This document shows positions 1-11,060 of a stretch of 64,000 nucleotides of DNA, in pieces (positions within the stretch are counted from its first letter, which is position 1; every line of letters starts with the position of its first letter). The position numbers and the translations under genes are program-made. Source of the stretch: Silene latifolia (Eukaryota; Streptophyta; Magnoliopsida; Caryophyllales; Caryophyllaceae); the NCBI RefSeq assembly GCF_048544455.1, contig NC_133538.1, positions 436,602,311 to 436,666,310 of the forward strand, read 5' to 3'. The notes beneath the pieces were generated by a model. That model ran no database searches and had not been told where the DNA came from. It was given only the letters and a program-made list of their open reading frames with translations.

Positions 1-1082
1 CAAAGGGGGATAGAGGCCAGCATCGAGAAGATCAAAGCTGTCTTACAACTAAAATCACCTGAAAAGCCTAAGGATGTTCAAAGACTAGCTGGAAAGGTAG
101 CTGCCCTGAACAGGTTCATTTCAAGATCTTCAGACAAATGCAGGCTGTTTTACGACATACTAAGGAAAAGCCAGAAGTTCGAATGGACCTCGGAGCACGA
201 GCAAGCCTTCAGAGAGCTGAAACACTACCTCGGCAGACCCGCCGCTGGCGGTCGAAGCCGGCCGGGGAACCACTATTCCTATACCTGGCCGTCACGGAGG
301 TGGCAGTGAGAGCTGTCCTGGTCAGAGAGCAGGAAAAAGAGCAGAAGCCAGTATACTACGTGAGCAAATCTCTGCTACCGGCAGAGACCAGGTACACATC
401 TCTTGAAAAATTAGTACTAGCATTGGTAGTATCATCTCGCAAACTGCACCCCTATTTTGAGTCCCACATCATACATGTCGTGACCAACTACCCGCTAAAA
501 TCTATCATGAGGAAGCCTGAACTACCAGGCAGAATGTCAAAATGGTCTGTACACCTTAGTGGGTACGATATCCAATATGACCCCAGAACAGCAATCAAAT
601 CGCAAGCATTGGCCGACTTCATGTCAGACTTCAGCCTAGCCATTCAGAATCTGGTAGATACAGAGATCCTCACCTTAGAGGGAAGCAAGGAGGTAGAAGT
701 CTGGCAGATGAATATTGATGGAGTCTCCAATCAAAGGGGGGCAGGTGTGGGATTAATCCTACGATCACCACAGGAAGACCTGATAGCGCAAGCAGTAAGA
801 TGTGAATTCAAGGCAACCAACAATGAAACAGAATACGAGGCCTTGATATTGGGAATGAAGTTAGCTCTGGAGTTAGGGGTCAGGCACCTGCACATATCCA
901 GTGACTCTTTGCTAATAGTCAACCACGTAAATGATGAGTTCATAGCCAGAGACTCAAAGATGATTGTATACTTGAAAATAGCGAAGGAATTAAAACAAAA
1001 TTCGCAACTTGCAAGCTTAAGCAGATCCTCAGAGATCAGAATGTGGAAGCGGACGCCTTGGCAACTCTGGGGCAAAATTTAA
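1..1082 (+). pseudogene. Tat-lineage Ty3/gypsy pol fragment, copy 1: RT tail, RNase H and second (archaeal-type) RNase H
   Basis: The window opens inside reverse transcriptase: frame 1 from base 1 reads QRGIEASIEKIKAVLQ, the RT thumb region. The frame shifts near 230-260, and frame 3 then carries the retroviral-type RNase H (GEPLFLYLAVTE, YYVSKSLLPAETRYT, about 264-640). A second RNase H follows at about 706-1080, with D in NIDGVSN, E in NNETEYEAL and D in ISSDSLLIV. Two consecutive RNase H domains are a known mark of the plant Tat clade. In the cell this would be the cDNA-making enzyme of a retrotransposon. The upstream RT core and gag lie outside the window or are lost. Frameshifts make it a pseudogene. 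The residues between 138 and about 250 in the open frame are not authentic protein. Confidence 0.85.
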
Positions 1083-1284
1083 ACCAACAGAGCTATCCAG
1101 CATTCTAATAGCACACATGCTGGAGCCTTCTATCCAGAAGGCAGATGAAGTAGACAATGGAGAACTGGAGGATCCACAGAATGGAGAAGGAGCCCAGGCA
1201 GTTACAGAGGAAGGCGAGAGCTCACAGTCACCTGATCAAACATCTGAGCAGGCAGATGACTGGGATTAGCATACACCTTACCTA

Positions 1285-2307
1285 GGCGAGATCTGCGTCG
1301 CGCATAACAAGCGCTGCAGGCGACAAGAAAGAAGTGAGAGCTTTCAGAGTGAAGGCCTCCAGGTTCATACTCATTGATGATATATTATTCGAGAAAATCA
1401 TCGTGAGGCCCCTACTTACTTGCCTGGACAAGGAAGAAGCACATATTGTGTTACATGCTCTCCACAAATGACCAATGTGGAAACCATGCAGGGGGCAGAG
1501 TCCGCAAATAAAGCCCTCGAGACAGGGATACTACGGCCTACAATGAAGGCGGCATGATGAGCGAGTACGTACGCAAATGTGATGCCCGCCAACTCGGACC
1601 AATGATCCATCGGCCAGCAGAACCCTTGCACCCTATCATTTCTCCCTGGCCATTCATGGCATGGGGCATGGACATAGTAGGACCTCTGCCACGAGCCACA
1701 GGAAACAGAACCTGAATACTGGCAATGACAGACTACTTCTCCAAGTGGATAGAGGCAGAAGCATTCACAGAAGTAAAAGATAAACAGGTCATTTCGTTTA
1801 TAAAACGAGACATCATTTGCAGGTTTGGTATCCCATCAGAAATCATATGTGACAATGGCTCACAATTCATCTCCAACGATACCGAGGGATACTGTGCCAG
1901 GTGGAACATCACCCTAAAAAAGTCAGCACCTAGGACTCCAAAGTCCAACGGCAAGTCAATCCAAAAACAAAATCATCATGGACAATCTGAGAAGGAGGTT
2001 ACAGGAGTTAGGAGGAAAGTGGGCAGATGAATTACCACTAGTATTATGGTCGGACAGAACGACACCAAAGATAGCAACAGGTCAAACACCCTTCAGCCTG
2101 GTGTTTGGAGCGGAAGCAGTCATTCCGTCAAAAGTTCTAGTTCCCACTCACAGGTATGAAAATATGACAGGGGAACTGAATAATGCAGAGATGATCAGAA
2201 GCCTGGACACAATTGACGAGCTACGAGCAAGCGCAAAAATCCGTCTGGCTGCCTACAAACAGTCAGTGGCCAGGAGTTATAAGAGATTAATGAATCTTAC
2301 AACATAA
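1285..2307 (+). pseudogene. Tat-lineage integrase fragment, copy 1
   Basis: Broken integrase continuing copy 1. Recognisable blocks are the N-terminal zinc-binding region (ASRFILIDD, CLDKEEAHIVLHALH, about 1345-1470), the core block MTDYFSKWIEAEAF from 1725 with the second catalytic Asp (ICDNGSQF, near 1850), and the C-terminal part WADELPLVLWSDRTTPK to ARSYKR at 2013-2290. The blocks are in different frames and carry stops at about 1468 and 1550. The region that should carry the catalytic Glu reads SNGKSIQKQN, so the Glu is lost. The fragment ends abruptly near 2300 where a new RT start begins in the same orientation. Confidence 0.8.
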
Positions 2308-3060
2308 TGATATGATATGGATAGACCCAAGTGTGATAACCCACAAGCTAAGTGTGGATCCAAGCTATAAACCTGTGCAGCAGAAAAGAAAGAAGTTTGC
2401 TTCTAAAAGGAACTAGGTTATAAACCAGGAAGTAGATAACCTGCTTGATGCAGGAAAAATTCGAGAGGTAAAATATCCAGAATGGTTGTCCAACGTGGTG
2501 GTGGTCCCGAAGAAAAATGGCAAGTGGAAAGTCTGCGTCAATTTTACAGATTTAAATAAAGCTTGCCCAAAAGATCCATTTCCACTACCACATATAGATG
2601 CCATGGTGGATGCTACTGCAGGTCACGAGATGCTAACGTTCCTGGATGCCTGGAGCGGCTACAACCAGATAAAGATGCACCCTGGCGACCAGGAAAAGAC
2701 GGCATTTAGGTCCGAGCGAGGTATCTATTGCTATAACGTCATGACTTTTGGACTTAAAAATGCAGGATCCACCTATCAGGGGCTGGTGAACATGATGTTT
2801 AAAGAGCAAGTAGGTCAAACTATGGAAGTGTACATAGACGATATGGTCGTAAAATCAAAGTAGGCTTCGCAACGCCACCAGCACCTGGCAGATACTTTCA
2901 GCACCTTAAGGAAATACCAGATGAAGCTAAATCCGACAAAGTGTACCTTCGGGTCTCCAGTGGAAAATTTCTGGGGTACATGGTGACCCAGAGGGGGATA
3001 GAAGCTAGCACCGAACAGATCAGAGCAGTTCTGCAGTTGGAGTCACCTTAGAAACCAAAA
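2308..3060 (+). pseudogene. Tat-lineage reverse transcriptase, copy 2
   Basis: Reverse transcriptase domain of a second Tat-type pol. It opens with IDPSVITHKLSVDPSYKPV, the typical Tat entry to RT, and runs through VPKKNGKWKVCVNFTDLNKA, CPKDPFPLPHIDAMVDATAG and GYNQIKMHP to the catalytic YIDDMVVKSK at about 2830-2862. A TAG stop follows directly after that block, and the reading frame then continues as ASQRHQHLADTF and LRKYQMKLNPTKCTFGS. A further stop lies upstream, before VINQEVDNLL. The polymerase motif is intact, but the ORF is not translatable as one piece. It follows copy 1 integrase without gag or protease between them. Confidence 0.85.
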
Positions 3061-4090
3061 GGCGTCCAGCGCCTGACTAGAAGAGTGGCAGCAATAAAAA
3101 GGTTCATATCTCAGCAAGAGCCAAAGATTTAAGTGGACAAAGGAGCATGAGAAAGCATTCCAGGAGTTAAAACATTATCTCAGCACTCCGCCACTCCTGT
3201 CAAAGCCAGAACCAGGAGAACCACTATTCCTGTATCTGTTAGTCACAGAAGCAGTAGTAAGTGCAATGCTAGTACGAGAGCAGGAGGGGTCATAGCATCC
3301 CATATATTACGTCATTAAGTCTCTGCTTCCTGCAGAGACCAGGTACACATCGCTCAAAAAACTCGTCCTTGCACTCGTTACGGCATCCTATAAATTACGT
3401 CCTTATTTTGAGTCTCATACCATTTCCGTAATAACTAATTACCCTCTTAAGACTATTATGCGAAAACCAGAATTGTCAGGAAGGATGGCTAAGTGGTACG
3501 TGCACCTGAGCTTCTATGACTTGAAATTTGAACCTCGTACAACAATAAAATCTCAGGCTCAGGCAGATTTTGTGTCTGACTTCTACCCGGCTCTCCAGAC
3601 CTAGGCAGAACAAGACATTCTGAACCTGGAGGAAGATAAAGGAGAACAAGTGTGGGAGCTGCATATGGACGGAGCCTCCAACGCAACAGGAGCAGGAGTA
3701 GGATTGGTCCTCAAATCACACTAGGGAGACCTCATAGTCCAGGCGGTACGATGCGAATTCAAGGCCACAAACAACAAAGCAGAATACGAGGCCTTGATCC
3801 TAGGTCTGAGGCTGGCTCTGGATCTGAAAATCAAACACCTCAAGGTTTACAGTGACTCCAAACTCATAGTTAACCATGTTAATAATTCCTACGAAGCCAG
3901 GGACTCCAGGATGATGGCATATCTAGACATAGCAAAAGAGCTGACCCTCAGATTTGCTACGTTCAATATCAAGCAGATCCCCAGGGACCAGAATACAGAA
4001 GTAGACTCCCTAGCTATCCTGGGGCAACATTCAAAGCAGGATCAATCTCCACAATACCAATTGTCCACGTGCTGGAACCAGCAACACTGA
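3061..4090 (+). pseudogene. Tat-lineage RNase H and second RNase H, copy 2
   Basis: The first RNase H shows TRYTSLKKLVLALVTAS-like and LSGRMAKWYVHLS-like blocks across several frames (about 3210-3600). The second, archaeal-type RNase H runs from about 3655 (LHMDGASNATGAGVG) through KAEYEALILGLRLALDL and VYSDSKLIVNHVNN to about 4010 (QIPRDQNTEVDSLAILG). In-frame stops lie at about 3291, 3602 and 3722. Order and sequence parallel copy 1 (138-1082), showing two diverged copies of the same lineage. Confidence 0.8.
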
Positions 4091-4110
4091 TACCTGAATA
4101 GGAAGCAGAA

Positions 4111-5460
4111 GTGTTCTGCAGCACTAGCAGCGAGGAAGAAACTCCGGACTGGAGGAAACCGTACCAGGACTGGCTACAGAATGATATCCTACCAACAGAT
4201 AAAAAGGAGGTAATGAGCTTCATAATGAAAGCATCCAGATTTATACTAATTGATGGTGTTCTATTCAGGAAATCCTTCACTGGACCCTACCTCAGATGCC
4301 TGGATCGGAAAGAATCTCAGGCTATTTTTCATGCTCTCCACAATAGGGAATGTGGAAATCATATAGGGGGCAGGAGCCTGTTTAACAAGGCACTGAGGCA
4401 GGGATACTTCTGGCCCACAATGTGCAAAGATGCCGTGGAATTCGCAAAAAAATGTGATGCTTGCCAGAGGCACGCCCATGTCAGCCACCAGCCAGCAGAA
4501 CCTCTACATCTGGTCATCTCGCCCTGGCCATTTATGAAGTGGGGAATAGACATCGTGGGACCATTGCCCAAGGCACCTCGAAACAAGGTTTATATGCTCG
4601 CCATGACAGACTACTTCTCTAAATGGATAGAAGTAAAATCATCCTCCCAGGTTACAGAAACCCAGGTTATATCTTTTATTAAACGCAATATCATATGCAG
4701 GTTTGGCATTCCATCTGAGATTATATGTAATAATGGATCTCAATTTATTGGAAATAAGACAGAAGCTTTTTGTGCTAGGTGGAATATCTCACTAAATAAG
4801 TCTACTCCTAGGTACCTCCAGTCCAATAGACAAGTCGAATCCAGCAATAAGATTAATATGGAAAACCTAAAAAAGAAGCTGGAGGAGAGAGGGGGCAAGG
4901 GGGCAGAAGAGCTGCTTCTGGTTCTCTGGGCTGATAGAACCATACCGAAGGTTGCAACAGGACAAACACCTTTCAGCCTGGTGTTTGGAGTAGAAGCAGT
5001 CATTCCGCCCGAGGCCAGGGTCCCAACCCACAGGTACGGATGCATAACAGAAGATCGAAACCAGGTGGAAATGGCAAGTAGTCTAGACACGATATACATG
5101 CTCAAAACCAGCGCCAGATTAGGATGGCTTCGTACCGACAAACGGTGGCCAAGAGCTATAACAAGAATGTAAAGGTAAGAACCCTGTAGGTAGGAGATCT
5201 GGTCCTGAGAAAAGTCTTCCAGAATACCAAGAACAGGCAAGCAGGAAAATTCGCCTACAACTGGGAAGGGCTATACCAAGTAGAATGCATAGTCGGAAAT
5301 GGAGCATACCAGATCATGACTATGGAAGGACAAATGGTTCCCAGATCCTGGAACATCGTTCGCTTGAAAAAGTATTTCACCTACGCGACCAGCACGGTCA
5401 ACAACCGGGTACTCAGTCTACCAAATGCAACTCCGCCATGTTCTAGATTTTGCCTTAAAT
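4111..5460 (+). pseudogene. Tat-lineage integrase, copy 2, with C-terminal GPY-like region
   Basis: Long integrase ORF (353 codons, 4111-5172) followed by a frame-shifted C-terminus to about 5385. The zinc-finger region reads FHALHNRECGNHIGG with CDACQRH. The core has the first Asp in WGIDIVGPLP (about 4545) and the Glu in RQVESSNK (about 4835), but the second catalytic Asp is replaced by Asn (CNNGSQF, about 4730), so the enzyme should be inactive even where the frame is open. Beyond 5172 the sequence reads VGDLVLRKVFQNTKNRQAG, WEGLYQV and SWNIVRLKKYF, the family's usual C-terminal module. It is the end of pol in element E. Confidence 0.85.
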
Positions 5461-5660
5461 ATTCTTTGGCTCTGAAAATTTGATTGACCTCCAACATTTA
5501 CTCACATATGTTTTCTTGCATATTTTTACCTTTCAACATTTTATGGCTCTGAAAATTTTTCCTACATACATTCCAACATTCTCTGGTTCTGAAAAATTTT
5601 CCTGCATATATTTTGACTTAAATATTCTCTGACTCTGGAAATTTTTGCTTGTATATATTA
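5446..5660 (+). repeat. Degenerate CTCTGRYTCTGAAAATTTT repeats in the 3' region of element E
   Basis: Four diverged units containing the core TCT(T/C)TGGCTCTGAAAATTT occur at about 5461, 5540, 5578 and 5624, separated by A/T-rich sequence such as CATATATTTT. They lie just after pol, in the 3' untranslated part where Tat elements often carry tandem repeats. Confidence 0.6.
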
Positions 5661-6199
5661 TGTAAAGGTTCTTTCGTTTTAAAAACTTTATTTATAAGCA
5701 TCCATCACATTAACGCTTCAAGTATATAAATTCTTTTTTTTTTACAAAATTAGCAGGAAATTTATGTTTAAATGCTCTTTCAAATAAATGGCTAATTGAA
5801 TAAAATGCAAACTAATCTGGCAGAACTTGCATTTCCTACATGAAGGCGTGTGTCCGTGGCTAAGCACGTACAACCGGGATAACCAGTCTCCCGCGCTGCA
5901 TTAGCACCCACGCAAGCCTGTCTTCTCTGAACGAGTGGGCGAACTAGATCCCACAGCCAGCGATCAAACAGCGATGGCCAAACATACATCGTAAAAAGTG
6001 CATGCACAAATCAAAAGTACACCAGAAACGGTACGACACAAAGTATACCTAAAAATAGAAAGTACTGCATTTAGGCATAATGCCTAGAAAGTTCATCAGA
6101 ATAGCAAAATATGCCTGGTCCCCTGGACCAGACCAAAATATACCAAACTGTTCGCCAAAAACTACACACTACACCACACAGGGCAAAATACTAACTAAT
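5661..6199. other. 3' non-coding region of element E
   Basis: No gene seen. The stretch is A/T-rich to about 5800. It then holds a GC-richer block (5840-5990) before the end of the antisense gene. I could not find an LTR here. Confidence 0.5.
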
Positions 6200-7077
6200 A
6201 AGCAAAATAAGTTTCAGCTGCAGGGAAATAGTACTCTAGATCAATGTGCTCCACAGTCCCAGAAGCAACTGTCTGAGTAGCAGAAGCAGCGGAAGTCACC
6301 TCTTCCTGAGCACTTGGAGCATCAGCAAGAACAACACCATCCCTCTCCAGACCAGACAGGAAGTCCAGATTCAGACCCTCAGGGAAATCCGCAGCAAGTT
6401 TCTCTTCTTCTGCTTCCAGATCCCAGGCCAGATGCTCTCTACTGTGAAACGTCTTTATACACTCAATTTATGTTTCCAGGGCAACATAGGCAAGGGCATT
6501 CATCAGAGTGTTCCCAAGGTCAGCATTCTTCTCCTTCAGCGTCTGCACCTCAGAAACCAAGGAGGCCTTATCATCCAGAACCTGTGAGAGACGAGTCTCA
6601 GCGTCAGAAGCGCGCCTGTTAGCATCAGCAGCACATCTCTCAACATCATAAGCACGACCCTCAGTACCAGAAATACGTCCTTCAGCATCAGAAAGGCTAC
6701 TTTGAAGTTTCTGCTTCTGAGCAGCTTCCTCTAACAACAGACTCTGGGCTGCGTCTAACTCGGCCTGGATCTTAAGCATGCCTTCCTTAGCGACCTTCGC
6801 CTACTCTAGAAGCTCCGCCTTTTCAGTTTTCGGGAAAGAAATCTTCTCCCACAGAAACAAGGCTATCTGGAAGGACTGCCAACCACAAGCAAAGGGGTTA
6901 AAAAAAATTGGTGTATATTCACCTCGAAGGTGTGCTCCGCAACATGGTCCACCAAGTCACCCAAAGTCCTTCTCTCCAGTGCCGATCTAGGAGCAGGAAA
7001 TAGAATCCGGCCCATTAGACTCAGATCATGGGCAGATCTCGCCCTGCCAAAGTCTCCTGGAAATCTGAATGCTACAT
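6200..7077 (-). pseudogene. Element E antisense gene, 3' exons (coiled coil), left of the nested insertion
   Basis: Minus-strand coding sequence that continues from 38024-38345. From 7077 downward it reads VAFRFPGDFGRARSAHDL, LMGRILFPAPRSALERRT and GDLVDHVAEHTFE. It then meets a GTGAAT donor near 6935 and a TTGGCAG acceptor near 6890. The last exon (SFQIALFLWEKISFPKTEK and on) encodes a long coiled coil at about 6780-6470: AELDAAQSLLLEEAAQKQK, SLSDAEGRISGTEGRAYD and DAETRLSQVLDDKASLV. A stop inside the last exon (ELLE*AKVAK, about 6805) and one after YVALET indicate decay. I do not recognise the protein. Tat/Ogre/Retand elements are known to carry antisense ORFs downstream of pol. The final coiled-coil exon resembles, in layout, the plus-strand gene ending at 46581. 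Confidence 0.65.
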
Positions 7078-7323
7078 TGTTGGAATATGTGTCCTCCGAC
7101 AATAATGCGATCACAACTGTTGATCATGATGATCACATGTTTAAATCTCATTCTAAGAATACATGTGGGATGTAATATTTTACAGTCAACTGGTCCACAC
7201 ATATTGGTAATTATTGGCTGACAAGAGTTTGACATTACTGTCGTGCGACGGTGGTGATCAGTTGATCCCCTTAGGTCATACCTATAGGGATATACTCTTA
7301 ATTGATTATTTAATTAATCGTAA
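7078..7323 (+). repeat. Element C 5' LTR, left part
   Basis: Matches the first about 245 bp of the 3' LTR at 36741 with roughly ten single-base differences by eye. It is cut off at 7323 by element B, whose target duplication CGTAA/CGTAT lies at 7319-7323 and 29459-29463. Confidence 0.9.
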
Positions 7324-9088
7324 TGGTCGGTGGGTTTAGTTTTTCAGTACTTGTCGTCAGGAGCACCTAGACCAAAACACAATTTATAACTTCACCAACA
7401 ACTCTACAATTAGTAAAGAGGCAAGTAAAGGTCGGATCCCAAGGGACGGGAATTGAGATGAGATTTCTATTACAACTAGTGGTGTCTAAGGGGTGTCACA
7501 ATTGAGGTTTCATGTAGAAGATCACTAAACTAAATAGCAATGAAAGTAAACAAGCAAGATGAATTAAAAGGGATGTAAACAATTGATAAAAGGCACTAGG
7601 GTGTCATGGGGTCATAGGGGATTCATAGGAATTGATCATACAAACATATTCTCAAGTTATAAGCAAGCAATTATTGTTGTGATGGATCGAGTTGGTTTAT
7701 ATCTTACAATACTAGGAAAGTTTGGGTCCCGGACCCGAATCGATTATATTGTACAACACCTACAAGTCGACTTAACCTTCCCTACTCAACAATATGCATG
7801 GTCTAATGAGACTCGAGTTGGTTTATGTCTTACAAGTCTCATTGAAAAGATAGGTGATGGGTAAAAAATGCAAGGATTCATAGGCTCACATTTCATCAAA
7901 CATGACATGTGCATAAAATGAGATCACAAAAAGCAAGCAAATAAACTATGAAAGCATATTAATTTAAGCATGAATCATTCCCCACGTTGGTTTCCCCTAA
8001 TTACCCATTAACCCTAGCTAAGGAAACTACTCTCTCATTATCATGTTGAACATGCTAGCAAGGTTGTCAATCATACCAACAAAGTGAAACAAGATGAATA
8101 AATGAAAGTGATTAACAATAATTAAAAAGGGATTAAGAGAATTATACCTACTAATGATTCCAATAATAAAGCAATGAATAAAAGAAGTACTTGATGCTTG
8201 ATTGAGAGGTTGTCAATCTCCTAATAATAACCCAAATAATCTTCAATTACCCAAAATAAAGGATGAACAAGAGAGAGATTAAGGAAATAAAACTTGTATT
8301 AAAACTTGATTAAATGTTGATTACAAGATTAAAGAGAGATTTGATTGATATTAACTACACTAAAGATTGCTAAGAAGAACATCCTCTTCTAATTAGAGTA
8401 ATGGGGTATTTATAGTGGGGATTTGGTGCATGAATTAGGGTTAACTAAGGGCTTAAATGACGATTAAGTCTCTTGTTGAGGAAACGCCGGTCTCTTTTGG
8501 GAGACTCCGGTCTCTCGAAAAAGACGTGCATCCTTCCTTGAAGCTTGAAGAAGACGAAATGGGACTGTCTGGGAATCCGGGCGTCTTTAGCACGGGACGG
8601 GCGGATTTGGCAGCTTCTGCCCGGGCGTCCAGGGGTGAAGACGGGCGTCTTTGGGAGCTTTTGCCCGGGCGTCCAGCTGAGGAAGACGCACGGGTTGTGG
8701 GTGGTGGGCGGGCGTCTTTAGGGGAAGACGCACGGATTGTTAGGCAGTTTCTTTCCTTCTTCTTCTTTTCTTCCTTTTTTTTCATAAAATCCTTGAGGAT
8801 TTCCTCGGGGATGCAAGGATATTTTCTCATCATTGCCCATCTACTATAGTATGTACAAAGGCCTTCTAATCTTGTCTCTCCTTGATGCTTGGTCATTGAA
8901 TTAAATCAATTTAGCCTCATTTTGCCATGAAAATGCAAGGTTTGCACTCCTTTCCTACCAAGGGATCAAAACCTCAAAGAATATGCAAAACAAAGAACTA
9001 AAGACAATAAATGACCCAAATATGCACTAAAAACCATGGGAACAAGGCTAATTCAGGGACTAAATATGCTCTAATTATGGTCACATCA
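7324..9088 (-). repeat. Element B 3' LTR
   Basis: 1765-bp LTR, nearly the same as 27679-29458. The minus-strand TATA box TATAAATACCCCATT maps near 8405-8414. The CG-NN-CG motif array lies upstream of it (8560-8740). Long open frames inside this LTR come from stop-poor motif repeats, not from a gene. Confidence 0.92.
8560..8740 (-). promoter_or_regulatory. CG-NN-CG motif array in U3 of element B 3' LTR
   Basis: About eight 12-14 bp units built from half-sites AATCCG or AAGACG, a 2-bp spacer and an inverted half-site, for example AATCCGGGCGTCTT (8574), GGGACGGGCGGATT, AAGACGGGCGTCTT (8639) and AAGACGCACGGATT (8727). They lie about 150-330 bp upstream of the minus-strand TATA box. The other LTR of B repeats this at 28945-29110. 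Confidence 0.75.
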
Positions 9089-11060
9089 AATATCCTCAAA
9101 CCGAACATTTGCTCGTCCCGAGTAAAGAGGTGACAAAGACTATGACCATTATTTAAACTAACCTAATAACATAGCCGATATGAGACAATTAGCGGGTCTC
9201 ACTCTGCCCCTTCAACTCACAACAAGACAACCATGAGGTAGGATGCCTTCTTGCAAGGCAAGATGGGTCTTGCCAAAATGGCGACACATCCAAACATTAA
9301 GTACACAAAATCAAATAATGGATGCATCTACAAAAGAATAGCAACTTTCCTCATCTAAGTGGCAGAAATTATCTACAAGGGAAGCAATTCAAGGGTACAC
9401 ATTCATTCATAGATGCAATTTCTTCAAACTACTAAGCCTAGAAGGATACCAATAAATCACCTCCAAGTTGTGTCAAGCTAGGGTACCTTTGTCCTCAATC
9501 GTTAAATGCTTTCGTCAAGAGTAGACTCCCTATGGTGTTAGAAACACTGGAGGATCGCAGAATTCCCCCTCTTGCCTAGACAAGAAGAAGGGTCGTCCCC
9601 TCTCTACCATGCACAAAAATGGATACGGTGGATAAAAGGGATCGATAGATATTTGAGTTTCACTTTGGGAGTTTGCTTTTGTTGTTTTTTTCCCCCCAAT
9701 TTTTTGTGGCATTTGACATTTGAGAACACTTTCTTTTGCCATTTCTTTTTGATTTTTGGCTTTTCAACACTTGACAACTTTCAACTTTTCTTTGCATTTA
9801 TTTTGAACATTTTCAAAGTCACCCCATATGTAGTGAGGGTGCCTTATATTTGAAGTATAGGAGTTCTATTTTTGCTTCTTCTTTCATTTGATGCAATTTT
9901 GCAAACTTTCTTTCACTTTTCATTTCATTGAACTCAAATTAGATTTCTTTTTGTGCCCATTCCCTTTGATGACAAAAATGTGGTAGAACATGGACGATAG
10001 ATGCATGCATGGTTTCAAGGGTCAACATGGAATAAACGGTAGCCAAGGAGTTATCACACCACAAGGTACTCTTGACTAGGCCTTAATCCATGGGTCAAAG
10101 GATACTAGCATGACACATCCTAGGGTGTTTTACAAGTATTCTAACAAGCAAAGTCTTAAGAAGAAAAAGCATCTACTAGGGCCTATATACACTTGTCAAA
10201 CTTCCCAAGTAGACGGTTTCGCAAAATTTTCTAACATGCAAACTACATGCCATGATGCAACTACCATATAAACATCCTAATGCAAAAGATCCTACCGACT
10301 AATATGACATATAAACTAAATGCAAGTCCTAAATTCACATTGTTATACCGCATCAATCAAAATAAAGCCACATAGTCATTAACATAAAGAGGAAAAAGGA
10401 GATTGGAAAGATCATACCATGCGGTCTTCAATATCCTCATGTCTTGGATGTGGCATAGTCGATCAATGTGAACAAGGATAAAACAAACACAATATATACA
10501 ACAATATATATAAGACTACACTACAAAGGAAATGAACTTGCTTTTGGTTTTTCAAATTTTTCAAATTTTTATGGTTTTTTCGAAATTTTTTGGTTTTTTT
10601 GAATAAAAGTTAAGTTAGAATTCCCCATCCCCACACTAATATGGGCATTGTCCTCAATGGCCAAAATGATGGGAAATCATGCAAGCATGATGCATGAATT
10701 CTACACTAAATGAAAGCTATACTAATCTATACTACATGATGCATGGGTTTTTGTTTATGACGGAGAGCGTAATTTAGATTACCTCCCGTTGCGTATGCAT
10801 GTACTTCCCCAAACCGAGTTAGACATTATTTCTAATGTCCTAAAGTTGGGGGTAGTTCATGCACACAAGATGCAATGCATGAAACTAAATTTGTCATTTT
10901 GGATTTTCAAAAGTGGGAACAATGAAATAAGAACACCTCAATGGGGCCGAGGTGTTAGTCCTCTATGTTGCTAGGACTCTCCAACCATGATCAAGATAAA
11001 AAAAATAAAAAAAATAAAGAATTAGACAAACCTTAAGAGGGTAGGAGCCTCCAAAGCTTG
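9089..11060 (-). other. Element B 3' non-coding region
   Basis: Between the ORF2 stop (11061) and the 3' LTR there is about 2 kb without a gene. It is homologous to 23159-25106 of element A. It ends, minus strand, with the purine-rich GGTTTGAGGATATT next to the LTR start, the expected polypurine tract. Confidence 0.75.

Noticed and set aside
6080..6622. Plus-strand ORFs of 66-113 codons
   Set aside because: They are shadows of the minus-strand coiled-coil exon.
8453..8896. Overlapping 130-147 codon ORFs on both strands (also at 28808-29275)
   Set aside because: They lie in the LTRs of element B over the motif array and TATA region. Their openness comes from stop-poor repeated units; no protein family fits.
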